DNA from: Colivicinus sp963607765
Lineage (GTDB): Bacteria > Bacillota_I > Bacilli_A > Erysipelotrichales > Erysipelotrichaceae
NCBI GenBank assembly: GCA_963607765.1
Contig: CAVDDT010000011.1
Span: 1 to 56,461 of the forward strand
Length of the DNA: 56,461 bases
Direction: 5' to 3'
The first letter of the stretch is position 1. Every line of letters begins with the position of its first letter. The notes beneath the pieces were generated by a model. The model was given only the letters and a program-made list of their open reading frames with translations. It searched no databases and was not told the origin of the DNA. Below, in pieces: positions 33,389-41,136 of this stretch. A program made the position numbers and the translations under genes.

Positions 33389-35146
33389 ATGGTTAATATT
33401 AAAGAAGATGAAAAGCTAAATACTTTAAATCACTCGTGTGCACATTTACTTGCGCAAGCTGTTTCTCACTTGTATCCTAATGCTAAATTTTGGGTTGGAC
33501 CAGTTATCGAGGAAGGATTCTATTATGATATCGATTTAGGTGATGAAGTTATTAAGACTGAAGATCTTGAAAAGATTGAAAAGGAAATGAAGAAGATTGC
33601 TAAGGATGGTAAGAGAATTGTAAGACATGAAATTTCTAAAGAAGAAGCTTTAGAGATGTTTAAGAATGATCCTTATAAGATTGACTTAATTAATAGAATG
33701 GATCCAAAGGATACCGTTATTTCTTGTTACAGTCAAGGTGATTTTACTGATTTATGTAGAGGACCTCATGTTGAAAGTGTTAAGCTTTTAAAGCATTTTA
33801 AATTGATTAAGCATTCTGGTGCTTATTGGAAAAATGATGCAAAAAATAAGATGCTTCAAAGAATTTATGGAGTTTGTTTTGAAAACGAAGAAGACTTACA
33901 AGCTTATTTGAAAGAACTTGAAGAAGCTAAGGAAAGAGATCATCGTAAGATTGGTAAGGACTTAGAAATCTTTATGACTTCTCCTCTTGTTGGTGCAGGC
34001 ATGCCTTTGTGGTTACCTAATGGTTCAATTGTTAGAAAGCAACTTGAAAACTATATCTATAAGAAGGAACAAGCTTTAGGTTATCAACATGTTTATACAC
34101 CATGTGTTGGTACTAAACAACTATATGTAACAAGTGGACACTGGGATCACTATCAAAAGAATATGTTCCCAGTTATGAAAGTGGATGATGAAGAATTTGT
34201 TTTGCGTCCAATGAACTGTCCTCATCATATGCTTATCTACAAGAACAAACTTCATTCATATAGAGATTTACCAGTTAGAATTGGTGAATTCGCTACTGAT
34301 TTTAGATATGAGGCGTCTGGTGCTGTAAAGGGACTTGAGAGAGTTAGATGCATGTGTCAAAATGATGCTCACTTATTTGTAAGACCTGATCAAATTGGCG
34401 AAGAATTTAAGAGAGTTGTTGCCTTAATTCTTGATGTCTATAAGGACTTTGGCATCAAAGATTATAAATTTAGATTATCTTTAAGAGATAAAGATGATAA
34501 GGAAAAATACTTTGATGATGACGAAATGTGGGACAATGCTGAAAATAAGTTAAGAGAAGTATTAAATGAATTGGGTGTTGAATACTTTGAGGCTAAGGGC
34601 GAGGCTGCTTTCTATGGTCCTAAGCTAGATGTTGAAGTTAAGCCTGCAGTAGGACCTGAAGTTACTTTATCAACTTGCCAACTAGACTTCCTACTACCTA
34701 GAAGATTTGAACTTAATTATGTTGATAGTAATGGTGAGAAACAAGTTCCTGTTGTTATCCATAGAGCAATTTTTGGCACATTTGATAGATTTACTGCTTT
34801 CATTATCGAAGAAACAAAAGGTGCTTTCCCATTATGGCTAGCTCCAAGTCAAATTGTTATCGTTCCTGTTAATAGTGAAATTCATGCTGATTATGCTTAT
34901 AAAGTAAAAGAAGAATTTGCTAAGGCCGGTTTTAGAGTTGAGGTTGATGATCGTAATGAAAAACTTGGTTATCGCATTAGAGAAGCTCAACTTAAGAAGA
35001 TTCCTGTTCAAATCGTTGTCGGTGATGGAGAAATGAATGATAATGCCGTAAACATTAGAAGATATGGTGTACAAGGCAATACTTCTCTTTCTTTAGAGGA
35101 TGCAGTTAAATCTTTAAAAGATGAAGTAAATAAGATTTTATGTTAA
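33389..35146 (+). CDS. thrS: Threonyl-tRNA synthetase lacking the TGS domain
   Basis: Charges tRNA-Thr. The ATG at 33389 follows GGAGGAATT and gives 585 residues; an in-frame start at 33338 lies in the T-box and is rejected. The protein begins directly with the N2 editing domain (LNHSCAHLLAQAV, the zinc-like HxxxH), followed by the class II catalytic core with MNCPHHMLIYKN, RIGEFATDFRYEASGAV and the motif 3 segment near VIHRAIFGTFDRF. The anticodon-binding domain is at the end. The N-terminal TGS domain of about 60 residues found in most bacterial ThrRS is missing, as in mycoplasmas. Confidence 0.95.
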   Translation: MVNIKEDEKLNTLNHSCAHLLAQAVSHLYPNAKFWVGPVIEEGFYYDIDLGDEVIKTEDLEKIEKEMKKIAKDGKRIVRHEISKEEALEMFKNDPYKIDLINRMDPKDTVISCYSQGDFTDLCRGPHVESVKLLKHFKLIKHSGAYWKNDAKNKMLQRIYGVCFENEEDLQAYLKELEEAKERDHRKIGKDLEIFMTSPLVGAGMPLWLPNGSIVRKQLENYIYKKEQALGYQHVYTPCVGTKQLYVTSGHWDHYQKNMFPVMKVDDEEFVLRPMNCPHHMLIYKNKLHSYRDLPVRIGEFATDFRYEASGAVKGLERVRCMCQNDAHLFVRPDQIGEEFKRVVALILDVYKDFGIKDYKFRLSLRDKDDKEKYFDDDEMWDNAENKLREVLNELGVEYFEAKGEAAFYGPKLDVEVKPAVGPEVTLSTCQLDFLLPRRFELNYVDSNGEKQVPVVIHRAIFGTFDRFTAFIIEETKGAFPLWLAPSQIVIVPVNSEIHADYAYKVKEEFAKAGFRVEVDDRNEKLGYRIREAQLKKIPVQIVVGDGEMNDNAVNIRRYGVQGNTSLSLEDAVKSLKDEVNKILC

Positions 35147-36033
35147 AGAAAATCTCTATCTTACTTTTAACTTTATTACTTGTTGGATGTAAGCCTACTC
35201 AAACTACCCATACTAGTTCTAATAGTTATAGCATTTTATCTTATACGGGTGTTGCGAGTCTTTCTCTTATTTGCTTAACGCCTGAAGATAATGAAATTAC
35301 TATCACTGATAATTATGATGATATTTCAAATGCTTTTGATGACAAAAGCTATGATGTTATTATCGCTCCTATTAATACTGGCGTTTCAAAGTGTTTAGAT
35401 AATAATAACTATAAACTTCTTTCAATTGTTGCCTATGGAAATTATTATCTAGTCTCAAGTGATAGTGCTTTAGCTAGGGGGGGTATTGCGGTATACAATC
35501 AAGCTGTTGCTGAACCGATATTAAATTCTCTTAGTTCTGATTTAGATAATTATGATTTTCAATACTATGATAGCGTTGATGAAATCTATAATTTGCTATC
35601 CAATGGCGAAGTTGATGGTGCTTTGGTTAATGAGCTCATTTATAACGATTTTGTGGATTATAGAGGCTTGAAATTAAACAAAGTATTGGATATTCAAGAT
35701 TTATACCAAACTGATAATGGCTATAGTTCTTATCCTATTTATGGCATGTTTATTTTAAGCAGCATTGCCAACAATGATCAAGATGCACTTAGCGAGTTTG
35801 CCAAGACTATTAAAAATAGCATTACTCAATACAAAAATGATAAGAATACTTTCAAGAATGTATTAGATAATTATGATTTAGAAAAGATAGGATTTGATAA
35901 TGCTGAACTAGTAAGTGAATCATATAACTATTGTGGTATTGACTTTGTTTATGCAATAAGTGATTATGATAGTTTAGAGGCTTATTTAAAGCTATTTGAT
36001 ATTGAATTAAATGAAAAGATAGTAATTAGATAA
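35140..36033 (+). CDS. Lipoprotein resembling an ABC transporter solute-binding protein (orphan)
   Basis: The 297-residue precursor has a signal peptide with lipobox LVGC (Cys17) and a short Thr/Ser linker. The mature part looks like a type II periplasmic-binding fold of the NMT1/TauA or phosphonate kind: the pattern YDVIIAPINTGVSK, then EVDGALVNELIY, with alternating short strands and helices. No permease or ATPase gene is adjacent. Its start overlaps the end of thrS by seven bases, so it is translated with a tRNA synthetase. The ligand is unknown. The fold assignment is moderate, and the lipoprotein assignment is strong. Confidence 0.65.
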   Translation: MLKKISILLLTLLLVGCKPTQTTHTSSNSYSILSYTGVASLSLICLTPEDNEITITDNYDDISNAFDDKSYDVIIAPINTGVSKCLDNNNYKLLSIVAYGNYYLVSSDSALARGGIAVYNQAVAEPILNSLSSDLDNYDFQYYDSVDEIYNLLSNGEVDGALVNELIYNDFVDYRGLKLNKVLDIQDLYQTDNGYSSYPIYGMFILSSIANNDQDALSEFAKTIKNSITQYKNDKNTFKNVLDNYDLEKIGFDNAELVSESYNYCGIDFVYAISDYDSLEAYLKLFDIELNEKIVIR

Positions 36034-36090
36034 CATTATAATTTATTAGACTTTAAACGTATTTCTTTTATGTAGACGTTTAACTAAAAA

Positions 36091-36112
36091 AGCGCTTAGT
36101 TTCCTAAGCGCT
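36091..36112. terminator. Bidirectional terminator between the lipoprotein gene and proS
   Basis: AGCGCTTAG (36091-36099) pairs with CTAAGCGCT (36104-36112) around TTTC. AAAAAA precedes and AATTTTT follows, so both strands have a T tract. A weaker AAACGT...ACGTTT stem lies just upstream (36056-36083). Confidence 0.9.
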
Positions 36113-36117
36113 AATTT

Positions 36118-37800
36118 TTATTTATGTACTTCATTATTAAGGAAGTTAATTACTTCATCAATAGACATTTCTTTAACTTCTTGTTCATCACGTTTTTTAA
36201 GCTCGACAATTCCTTCACTGGCTTTTTTGCCAACAGTGATGCGATATGGAATACCAATTAATTCTGAATCATTGAATTTAATGCCAGGTCTTTCATTTCG
36301 ATCATCAAGCATACATTCAACACCTAATGAATTCAATTTATCATATAAGTCATTAGCAATCTTGCATTGAGTTTCATCTTTGCTAACCATGATAAGAATA
36401 ATTGCATGATATGGTGCAATATTAAGAGGCCAAATAATGCCTTTGTCATCGTTGTTTTGTTCAACAACAGCAGCCATAGTTCTACCAACGCCGATGCCAT
36501 AAGAGCCCATCCAAACATCTTCTTCTTTATTTTCACTATTCAGGAAATGCAAGTCTAACGCTTTAGAATATTTGGTTCCAAGTTTGAAAGTGTTGCCGAC
36601 TTCGATTCCTTTTGTCATCTTAAGTGGCTTTCCACAGCATGGGCAAACATCGCCATCTTTAACATTAGAAATATCGCTAGCTAAATCATATGTAAAATCC
36701 TTAGGATTAACATTGATATAGTGATATCCTTCTTGATTAGCTCCACAACAGAAGTTTCTCATATCTAGGATTTCTTTATCGATTACAATCTTAGCATTTA
36801 AGCCAACAGGTCCTGTAAATCCTGGTACTGCATTACTTGTTGCGATCAAACTATCATCGGCGAAATTAATTTCTGAACAATTCAGTAACTTACAAACTTT
36901 ACTTTCGTTTAATTCTCTATCTCCTCTAATAAAGAAGACAACTAGTTTACCTTCAATATTCATTAATAGCGCTTTAATACTATTTTTAGGATCTAGATGT
37001 AAGAAATCACATACTTCTTCAATTGTTTTAGCGTGTGGTGTTTCTACTTTTTCTAATTCTTTTTCAATCTCACTAGATTTTGTTGAAACAATTTCTGCAA
37101 CTTCTTCATTGCTGGAATAGCCACAATCACAATATACAACTGTATCCTCACCAACTGGAGTTATAGCTTGGAATTCTTCAGATAATAGGCCGCCCATAAT
37201 ACCTGTATCAGCTCTTACTATACGATAATCTAATCCAATTTCATCAAAGATATCTTTGTAAGCATCAAACATTTTCTTGTATGATACATCTAGTCCTTCT
37301 TCATTAGTGTCAAATGAATAAGCATCTTTCATCACGAATTCTTTTACTCTAATTAGACCGAATCTAGCTCTAGGTTCATCTCTAAATTTAGTTTGAATTT
37401 GATATAGATTAAATGGCATATCTTTGTATGATCTAATCATTGATTTACATGCATAGGCAAATAATTCTTCATGAGTTGGGCCTAAAACCATATCTTTGCC
37501 AGTTCTATCTTTTAATTTAAAGATAGAAGGACCAAAGCCGGTTAATCTACCAGAATCAGCGTAGTATTCGCTTGCGATTAAAGCAGGCATCTTAACTTCT
37601 TGGCCACCAGCTAAATTCATGTGTTTTCTAATAATATTTTCTATTTTGGTTTGGACGCGATATCCCAATGGCAACATCATGTATACGCCAGCACTTGTTT
37701 TCTTAATATAGCCGGCTTTAACAAGAAGATTTCCACTTTTTGAATCTTCATCGCGAGCATCTTCTCTTAATGTGAAAAAATAAGAATCTTTTAATTTCAT
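36118..37800 (-). CDS. proS: Prolyl-tRNA synthetase, bacterial type with insertion domain
   Basis: Charges tRNA-Pro. The ATG at 37800, after AGGAGC, gives 560 residues and the standard N-terminus MKLKDSYFFTLREDARDEDS; upstream in-frame starts to 37869 are rejected. Class II motif 2 region FRDEPRARFGLIRVKEFVMKDAYSF is present. The insertion (editing) domain (about 225-395) has FLHLDPKNSIKALL, and the catalytic end has WMGSYGIGVGRTMAAVVEQ. The anticodon-binding domain follows. Unlike valS, thrS and trpS it has no T-box; the 5' leader is short. Confidence 0.96.
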   Translation of the reverse strand: MKLKDSYFFTLREDARDEDSKSGNLLVKAGYIKKTSAGVYMMLPLGYRVQTKIENIIRKHMNLAGGQEVKMPALIASEYYADSGRLTGFGPSIFKLKDRTGKDMVLGPTHEELFAYACKSMIRSYKDMPFNLYQIQTKFRDEPRARFGLIRVKEFVMKDAYSFDTNEEGLDVSYKKMFDAYKDIFDEIGLDYRIVRADTGIMGGLLSEEFQAITPVGEDTVVYCDCGYSSNEEVAEIVSTKSSEIEKELEKVETPHAKTIEEVCDFLHLDPKNSIKALLMNIEGKLVVFFIRGDRELNESKVCKLLNCSEINFADDSLIATSNAVPGFTGPVGLNAKIVIDKEILDMRNFCCGANQEGYHYINVNPKDFTYDLASDISNVKDGDVCPCCGKPLKMTKGIEVGNTFKLGTKYSKALDLHFLNSENKEEDVWMGSYGIGVGRTMAAVVEQNNDDKGIIWPLNIAPYHAIILIMVSKDETQCKIANDLYDKLNSLGVECMLDDRNERPGIKFNDSELIGIPYRITVGKKASEGIVELKKRDEQEVKEMSIDEVINFLNNEVHK

Positions 37801-37884
37801 AAAAATTGCTCCTAACAGTGTAAATTTTATCATATTTAGGGCTTTATTTTGTGGTATATTATTAATCAATATATAGGAGGTCCT

Positions 37885-39390
37885 ATGGCAAAATTTTTTA
37901 AAGAAGAATCTCGAACATTTAACGAATACTTACTAGTTCCTGGCTATTCTAGTAGAGAGAATACTCCAGCTAATGTTGATTTAACAACTCCACTTGTAAG
38001 GTTTAAAAAAGGTGAAAAAAGTGAAATTGAATTAAAGCTACCTATGGTTAGTGCAATTATGCAATCTGTTTCTAATGACACAATGGCTATTGCGCTTGCG
38101 AAAGAAGGTGGCTTAAGTTTTATTTATGGCTCTCAATCTATCGAAGAAGAAGCTGCAATGGTAAAAAAAGTAAAAACACATAAGGCTGGCTTTGTTATTA
38201 GCGATGCCAATGTTAAACCTAATAGTACAATTAAAGAACTTCTTGATGTCATTGAGAAAACAGGGCATTCAACTGTTGCGGTAACTGAAGATGGAAGTAA
38301 TCATGGCTTACTAAAGGGTATTATTACTTCTAGAGACTATCGTTTGGGAAGAGTTTCATTGGATGATAAAGTATCTGAATACATGACGCCAATTGAAAAG
38401 CTTGTATGTGGTCATGTATCTCTTGATTTAAGTGCTTGTAATGATCTAATATGGGACAATAAGTTAAATACACTTCCTATTATCGATGATAATGGTTGCC
38501 TTGTTTATATGGTGTTTAGAAAAGACTATGAATCTCATAAGGAATATCCTAATGAATTACTAGATGAACACAAAAGATTCTTAGTTGGTGCTGGTATTAA
38601 CACAAGAGACTATGAACAAAGAGTTCCTGAACTTGTTAAAGCAGGAGTAGATGTGTTATGTATCGATTCTTCTGAAGGCTTTACACAATACCAAAAAGAT
38701 ACTATTGCTTGGATTAAAAAGAAGTATAAGGGAAGAGTTAAAGTTGGCGCTGGCAATATTGTTGATGCGGAAGGCTTTGAATTTTTAGCTGATGCTGGTG
38801 CTGATTTTGTTAAGATTGGCATTGGCGGTGGTTCTATTTGTATCACAAGAGAAACCAAAGGCATTGGAAGAGGCCAAGCTACTGCAGTTATCGAAGTAGC
38901 TAAAGCTCGTGATGAATACTTTAAGAAACACGGTGTTTATGTTCCTATTTGTTCAGATGGTGGCATTGTTTATGACCATCATATTTCACTAGCTTTGGCA
39001 ATGGGCGCTGACTTTGTAATGCTTGGTAGATACTTCTCTCGTTTTGAGGAGTCTCCTACAAATAAGATTATGCTTAATGGATCTTACTACAAAGAATATT
39101 GGGGTGAAGGCTCTAACAGAGCACGTAACTGGCAAAGATATGACGTTGGTCAAAAATCAGGTATGTCTTTTGAAGAAGGCGTAGACTCTTATGTCCCTTA
39201 TGCTGGCTATTTAAGAGATAATGTTAAGGTTACTACTGCTAAGATTAAGTCAACGATGTCTAATTGTGGCTGTAATAGTTTACCTGAATTTAGAAAGAAA
39301 GCTAAGCTAACTCTTGTCTCTAGTACTTCAATTGTTGAAGGCGGAGCACATGATGTTGTGGTAAAGAAATCTTCTAGCTCAAGTAATTAA
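37885..39390 (+). CDS. guaB: IMP dehydrogenase, divergent type resembling the trichomonad enzyme
   Basis: Oxidises IMP to XMP, the committed step to GMP. AGGAGGTCCT precedes the ATG at 37885 (501 residues); an upstream start at 37849 is rejected. The TIM barrel carries the catalytic loop GGGSICITRE (Cys319) and KGIGRGQATAV, and a CBS pair interrupts it (about 95-215). The flap has WGEGSNRARNWQRYD, with Arg418 and Tyr419. Usual bacterial GuaB proteins have GPGSICTTR instead. Catalytic cysteine and flap Arg-Tyr fall on the same numbers that I recall for Tritrichomonas foetus IMPDH, and the N- and C-termini (FNEYLLVPG, SIVEGGAHDVVVK) match it too. Confidence 0.95.
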   Translation: MAKFFKEESRTFNEYLLVPGYSSRENTPANVDLTTPLVRFKKGEKSEIELKLPMVSAIMQSVSNDTMAIALAKEGGLSFIYGSQSIEEEAAMVKKVKTHKAGFVISDANVKPNSTIKELLDVIEKTGHSTVAVTEDGSNHGLLKGIITSRDYRLGRVSLDDKVSEYMTPIEKLVCGHVSLDLSACNDLIWDNKLNTLPIIDDNGCLVYMVFRKDYESHKEYPNELLDEHKRFLVGAGINTRDYEQRVPELVKAGVDVLCIDSSEGFTQYQKDTIAWIKKKYKGRVKVGAGNIVDAEGFEFLADAGADFVKIGIGGGSICITRETKGIGRGQATAVIEVAKARDEYFKKHGVYVPICSDGGIVYDHHISLALAMGADFVMLGRYFSRFEESPTNKIMLNGSYYKEYWGEGSNRARNWQRYDVGQKSGMSFEEGVDSYVPYAGYLRDNVKVTTAKIKSTMSNCGCNSLPEFRKKAKLTLVSSTSIVEGGAHDVVVKKSSSSSN

Positions 39391-39425
39391 TGATTCTTTG
39401 TTTATAATTAACCAAGATAAAGTTT

Positions 39426-39611
39426 ATGAAGAAATATATTTAGTTTAATTTAATTTCTTTTATCATTCTTATGCTTGATTTTGCCTATAAAATGCATTTA
39501 TACTTTGATGATAAATCTATGGTTTATGTAGATATGGTTCTTGGAACTTTATGCATTATAGGCTGTATTACTTCAATGTGCATGTTTATTGAAAATAAAA
39601 ACAATAAATAA
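39426..39611 (+). pseudogene. Small two-helix membrane ORF interrupted by TAG at codon 6
   Basis: From the ATG at 39426 the frame reads five codons (MKKYI), then TAG (39441-39443), then continues openly for 55 codons to TAA at 39611. The downstream part has two hydrophobic stretches around FNLISFIILMLDFAYK and MVLGTLCIIGCITSMCMF. A TATAAT (39403-39408) lies 17 bases before the ATG. TAG ends real genes here (hrcA, clpB, rnhC), so recoding is unlikely. Either the gene is recently broken, or a shorter 46-residue product starts at 39471. No ribosome binding site is convincing at either start. Confidence 0.4.
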
Positions 39612-39612
39612 A

Positions 39613-39630
39613 AGAAGTATTTCTACTTCT
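39613..39630 (-). terminator. Terminator of rnhC
   Basis: On the minus strand AGAAGTA pairs with TACTTCT around GAAA and is followed by TTTATTTATT. It begins within the rnhC stop codon. Confidence 0.8.
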
Positions 39631-40474
39631 AATTATCAATTTTCTTGTAATTGGCAAAGTGCAGTTTGGCTACTTCATTCAAACGCTCTTTGCCATATTT
39701 TTGTATAAATTTCACCATGTCCTTATCAACATCTTCTCCGGCTCCTTTATGGAAGGATGTATGATATTTATTTTCCATTTCTTTTATCTTTTCAATAAAC
39801 GCATATCTAGCTATAACACTTGCTGCTGCTACAGCTGGATACTTTGACTCAGCTTTTGTTTCAAAAATCAACTCATGATAGATTTCTTTTTCATCCTTTA
39901 AATAACTATAATACAAATTTTCGGGAGCGAATTGATCTACGTATGCAGCCTTTGGGATTGCGTAACCTTTTTTAATCATATTTATATACGCCTTATTATG
40001 AAGTTTAGCCTTGATCGCATTTAGGTTGTATCTTTCATGGACACTGTTGTATTGCTTGTCTTCTAGAATTAATAAAGAATGCTTTATTTCTTTCATTAAA
40101 ATAGGGGCTATTTCACATATTTTTTTATCATCTAATTGTTTGGAATCAGTTACACCTAGTTTTTCTAATAGAGGAAATTGTTCCTTATCTACTATGGTTG
40201 CACATACACATACTGGTCCAAAGAAATCACCGGTTCCAACTTCATCTGATCCAGCTTGATCGTTTACTTTTGTTTCAATAAAGGCTGAACCGTAAAATAG
40301 GGCATCTTTTCCTTGAAAAACAACCTTACCACTTTTGTATATTGATATTGTCACGTTGTCATTATTAATGAACGTATCAATGTATTCATTGCTGTTTGGC
40401 TTAATGTCTTCTTTGAAGGTTTGCTTTAATTTTTCTATTTGTTGATCATTTAATTTTAAAGAAATATTACTCAT
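39629..40474 (-). CDS. rnhC: Ribonuclease HIII
   Basis: Degrades the RNA strand of RNA-DNA hybrids, such as R-loops and Okazaki primers. The 281-residue protein has the N-terminal TBP-like substrate-binding domain (about 1-85). The RNase HII/HIII catalytic core has GSDEVGTGDFFGPV (the Asp-Glu pair of the active site), KLGVTDSKQLDD, YNLNAIKAKLHN and the later YPAVAAASVIARYAF. It is divergently placed to cvpA-mutS2, part of the rnhC-zapA-cvpA-polX-mutS2 neighbourhood known in Bacillus; zapA and polX are missing here. The start at 40474 has no clear Shine-Dalgarno sequence. Confidence 0.94.
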   Translation of the reverse strand: MSNISLKLNDQQIEKLKQTFKEDIKPNSNEYIDTFINNDNVTISIYKSGKVVFQGKDALFYGSAFIETKVNDQAGSDEVGTGDFFGPVCVCATIVDKEQFPLLEKLGVTDSKQLDDKKICEIAPILMKEIKHSLLILEDKQYNSVHERYNLNAIKAKLHNKAYINMIKKGYAIPKAAYVDQFAPENLYYSYLKDEKEIYHELIFETKAESKYPAVAAASVIARYAFIEKIKEMENKYHTSFHKGAGEDVDKDMVKFIQKYGKERLNEVAKLHFANYKKIDN

Positions 40475-40483
40475 ATTGTTAGT

Positions 40484-40512
40484 TTATCATAATGTCAAAC
40501 TTGTTTTATACT
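40484..40512 (+). promoter_or_regulatory. Promoter of the leaderless cvpA-mutS2 transcript
   Basis: TTATCA (40484-40489), a 17-base spacer and TATACT (40507-40512), followed after six bases by the ATG at 40519. Confidence 0.6.
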
Positions 40513-40518
40513 AGAGAT

Positions 40519-41136
40519 ATGGAAATTTCAAGTAACTTATTTTTATATATAGATGTAGCTATTGTGGCTATATATGTATTGTTTGTTCTTATAGGCTACA
40601 AAAACGGTTTAATGCTTCAAGTAGTAGATTTGCTCTTCAACATTTTAGCTATTTTCTTTGCCTATTTTATATCTCCAATTCTTGCAGCTCATTTTCCGAT
40701 AGTTAAAATGGATGAAGTTTATACTGCTTTAAAGATTAATGTTTTGATAGATGTCTTTATTTATTGTGTGATAGTTTATGTCTTACTTAGAATCTTATAT
40801 ATGTTTATCAAGCCTTTGTTTAAGTCGGTTTCAAAGATTCCTTTAATTGGATTTTTAAACAAATTGGGTGGTTTTTTATTCGGCATAGTTAATGCCACCA
40901 TTTTAATGTTGGTCATCTCCTTATTACTTACAACACCACTTATTTCAAATGGCAATGAAGTAAGAGATAATACTTTGTTTAAGTATTGTAATGAACTAAG
41001 TGGTAAGGCTGTCACTTTTTCTTTGAAATATATTAATTTTGAAGCTTTAAAAGATAGTATTGATGATTTTGATGTTGACAAGGCTAGAAGTGATTTCAAT
41101 AATTGGCTAGTTGATAAAGGTGTTATTAATGATTGA
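40519..41136 (+). CDS. CvpA-family membrane protein
   Basis: CvpA (YshB in Bacillus) is an inner-membrane protein named for colicin V production, with no settled molecular role. From the ATG at 40519 it has 205 residues and four hydrophobic segments, including VAIVAIYVLFVLIGYKNG near the start and the family-typical FLNKLGGFLFGIVNATILML in the middle. A longer reading from 40492 would add nine residues. I prefer 40519, because TATACT lies six bases before it and neither start has a Shine-Dalgarno sequence. It overlaps mutS2 by eight bases. Confidence 0.82.
   Translation: MEISSNLFLYIDVAIVAIYVLFVLIGYKNGLMLQVVDLLFNILAIFFAYFISPILAAHFPIVKMDEVYTALKINVLIDVFIYCVIVYVLLRILYMFIKPLFKSVSKIPLIGFLNKLGGFLFGIVNATILMLVISLLLTTPLISNGNEVRDNTLFKYCNELSGKAVTFSLKYINFEALKDSIDDFDVDKARSDFNNWLVDKGVIND

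Noticed and set aside
39441..39443. TAG readthrough or pyrrolysine-like recoding in the small ORF
   Set aside because: TAG is the natural stop of hrcA, clpB and rnhC. No recoding signal or pyrrolysine genes are visible.
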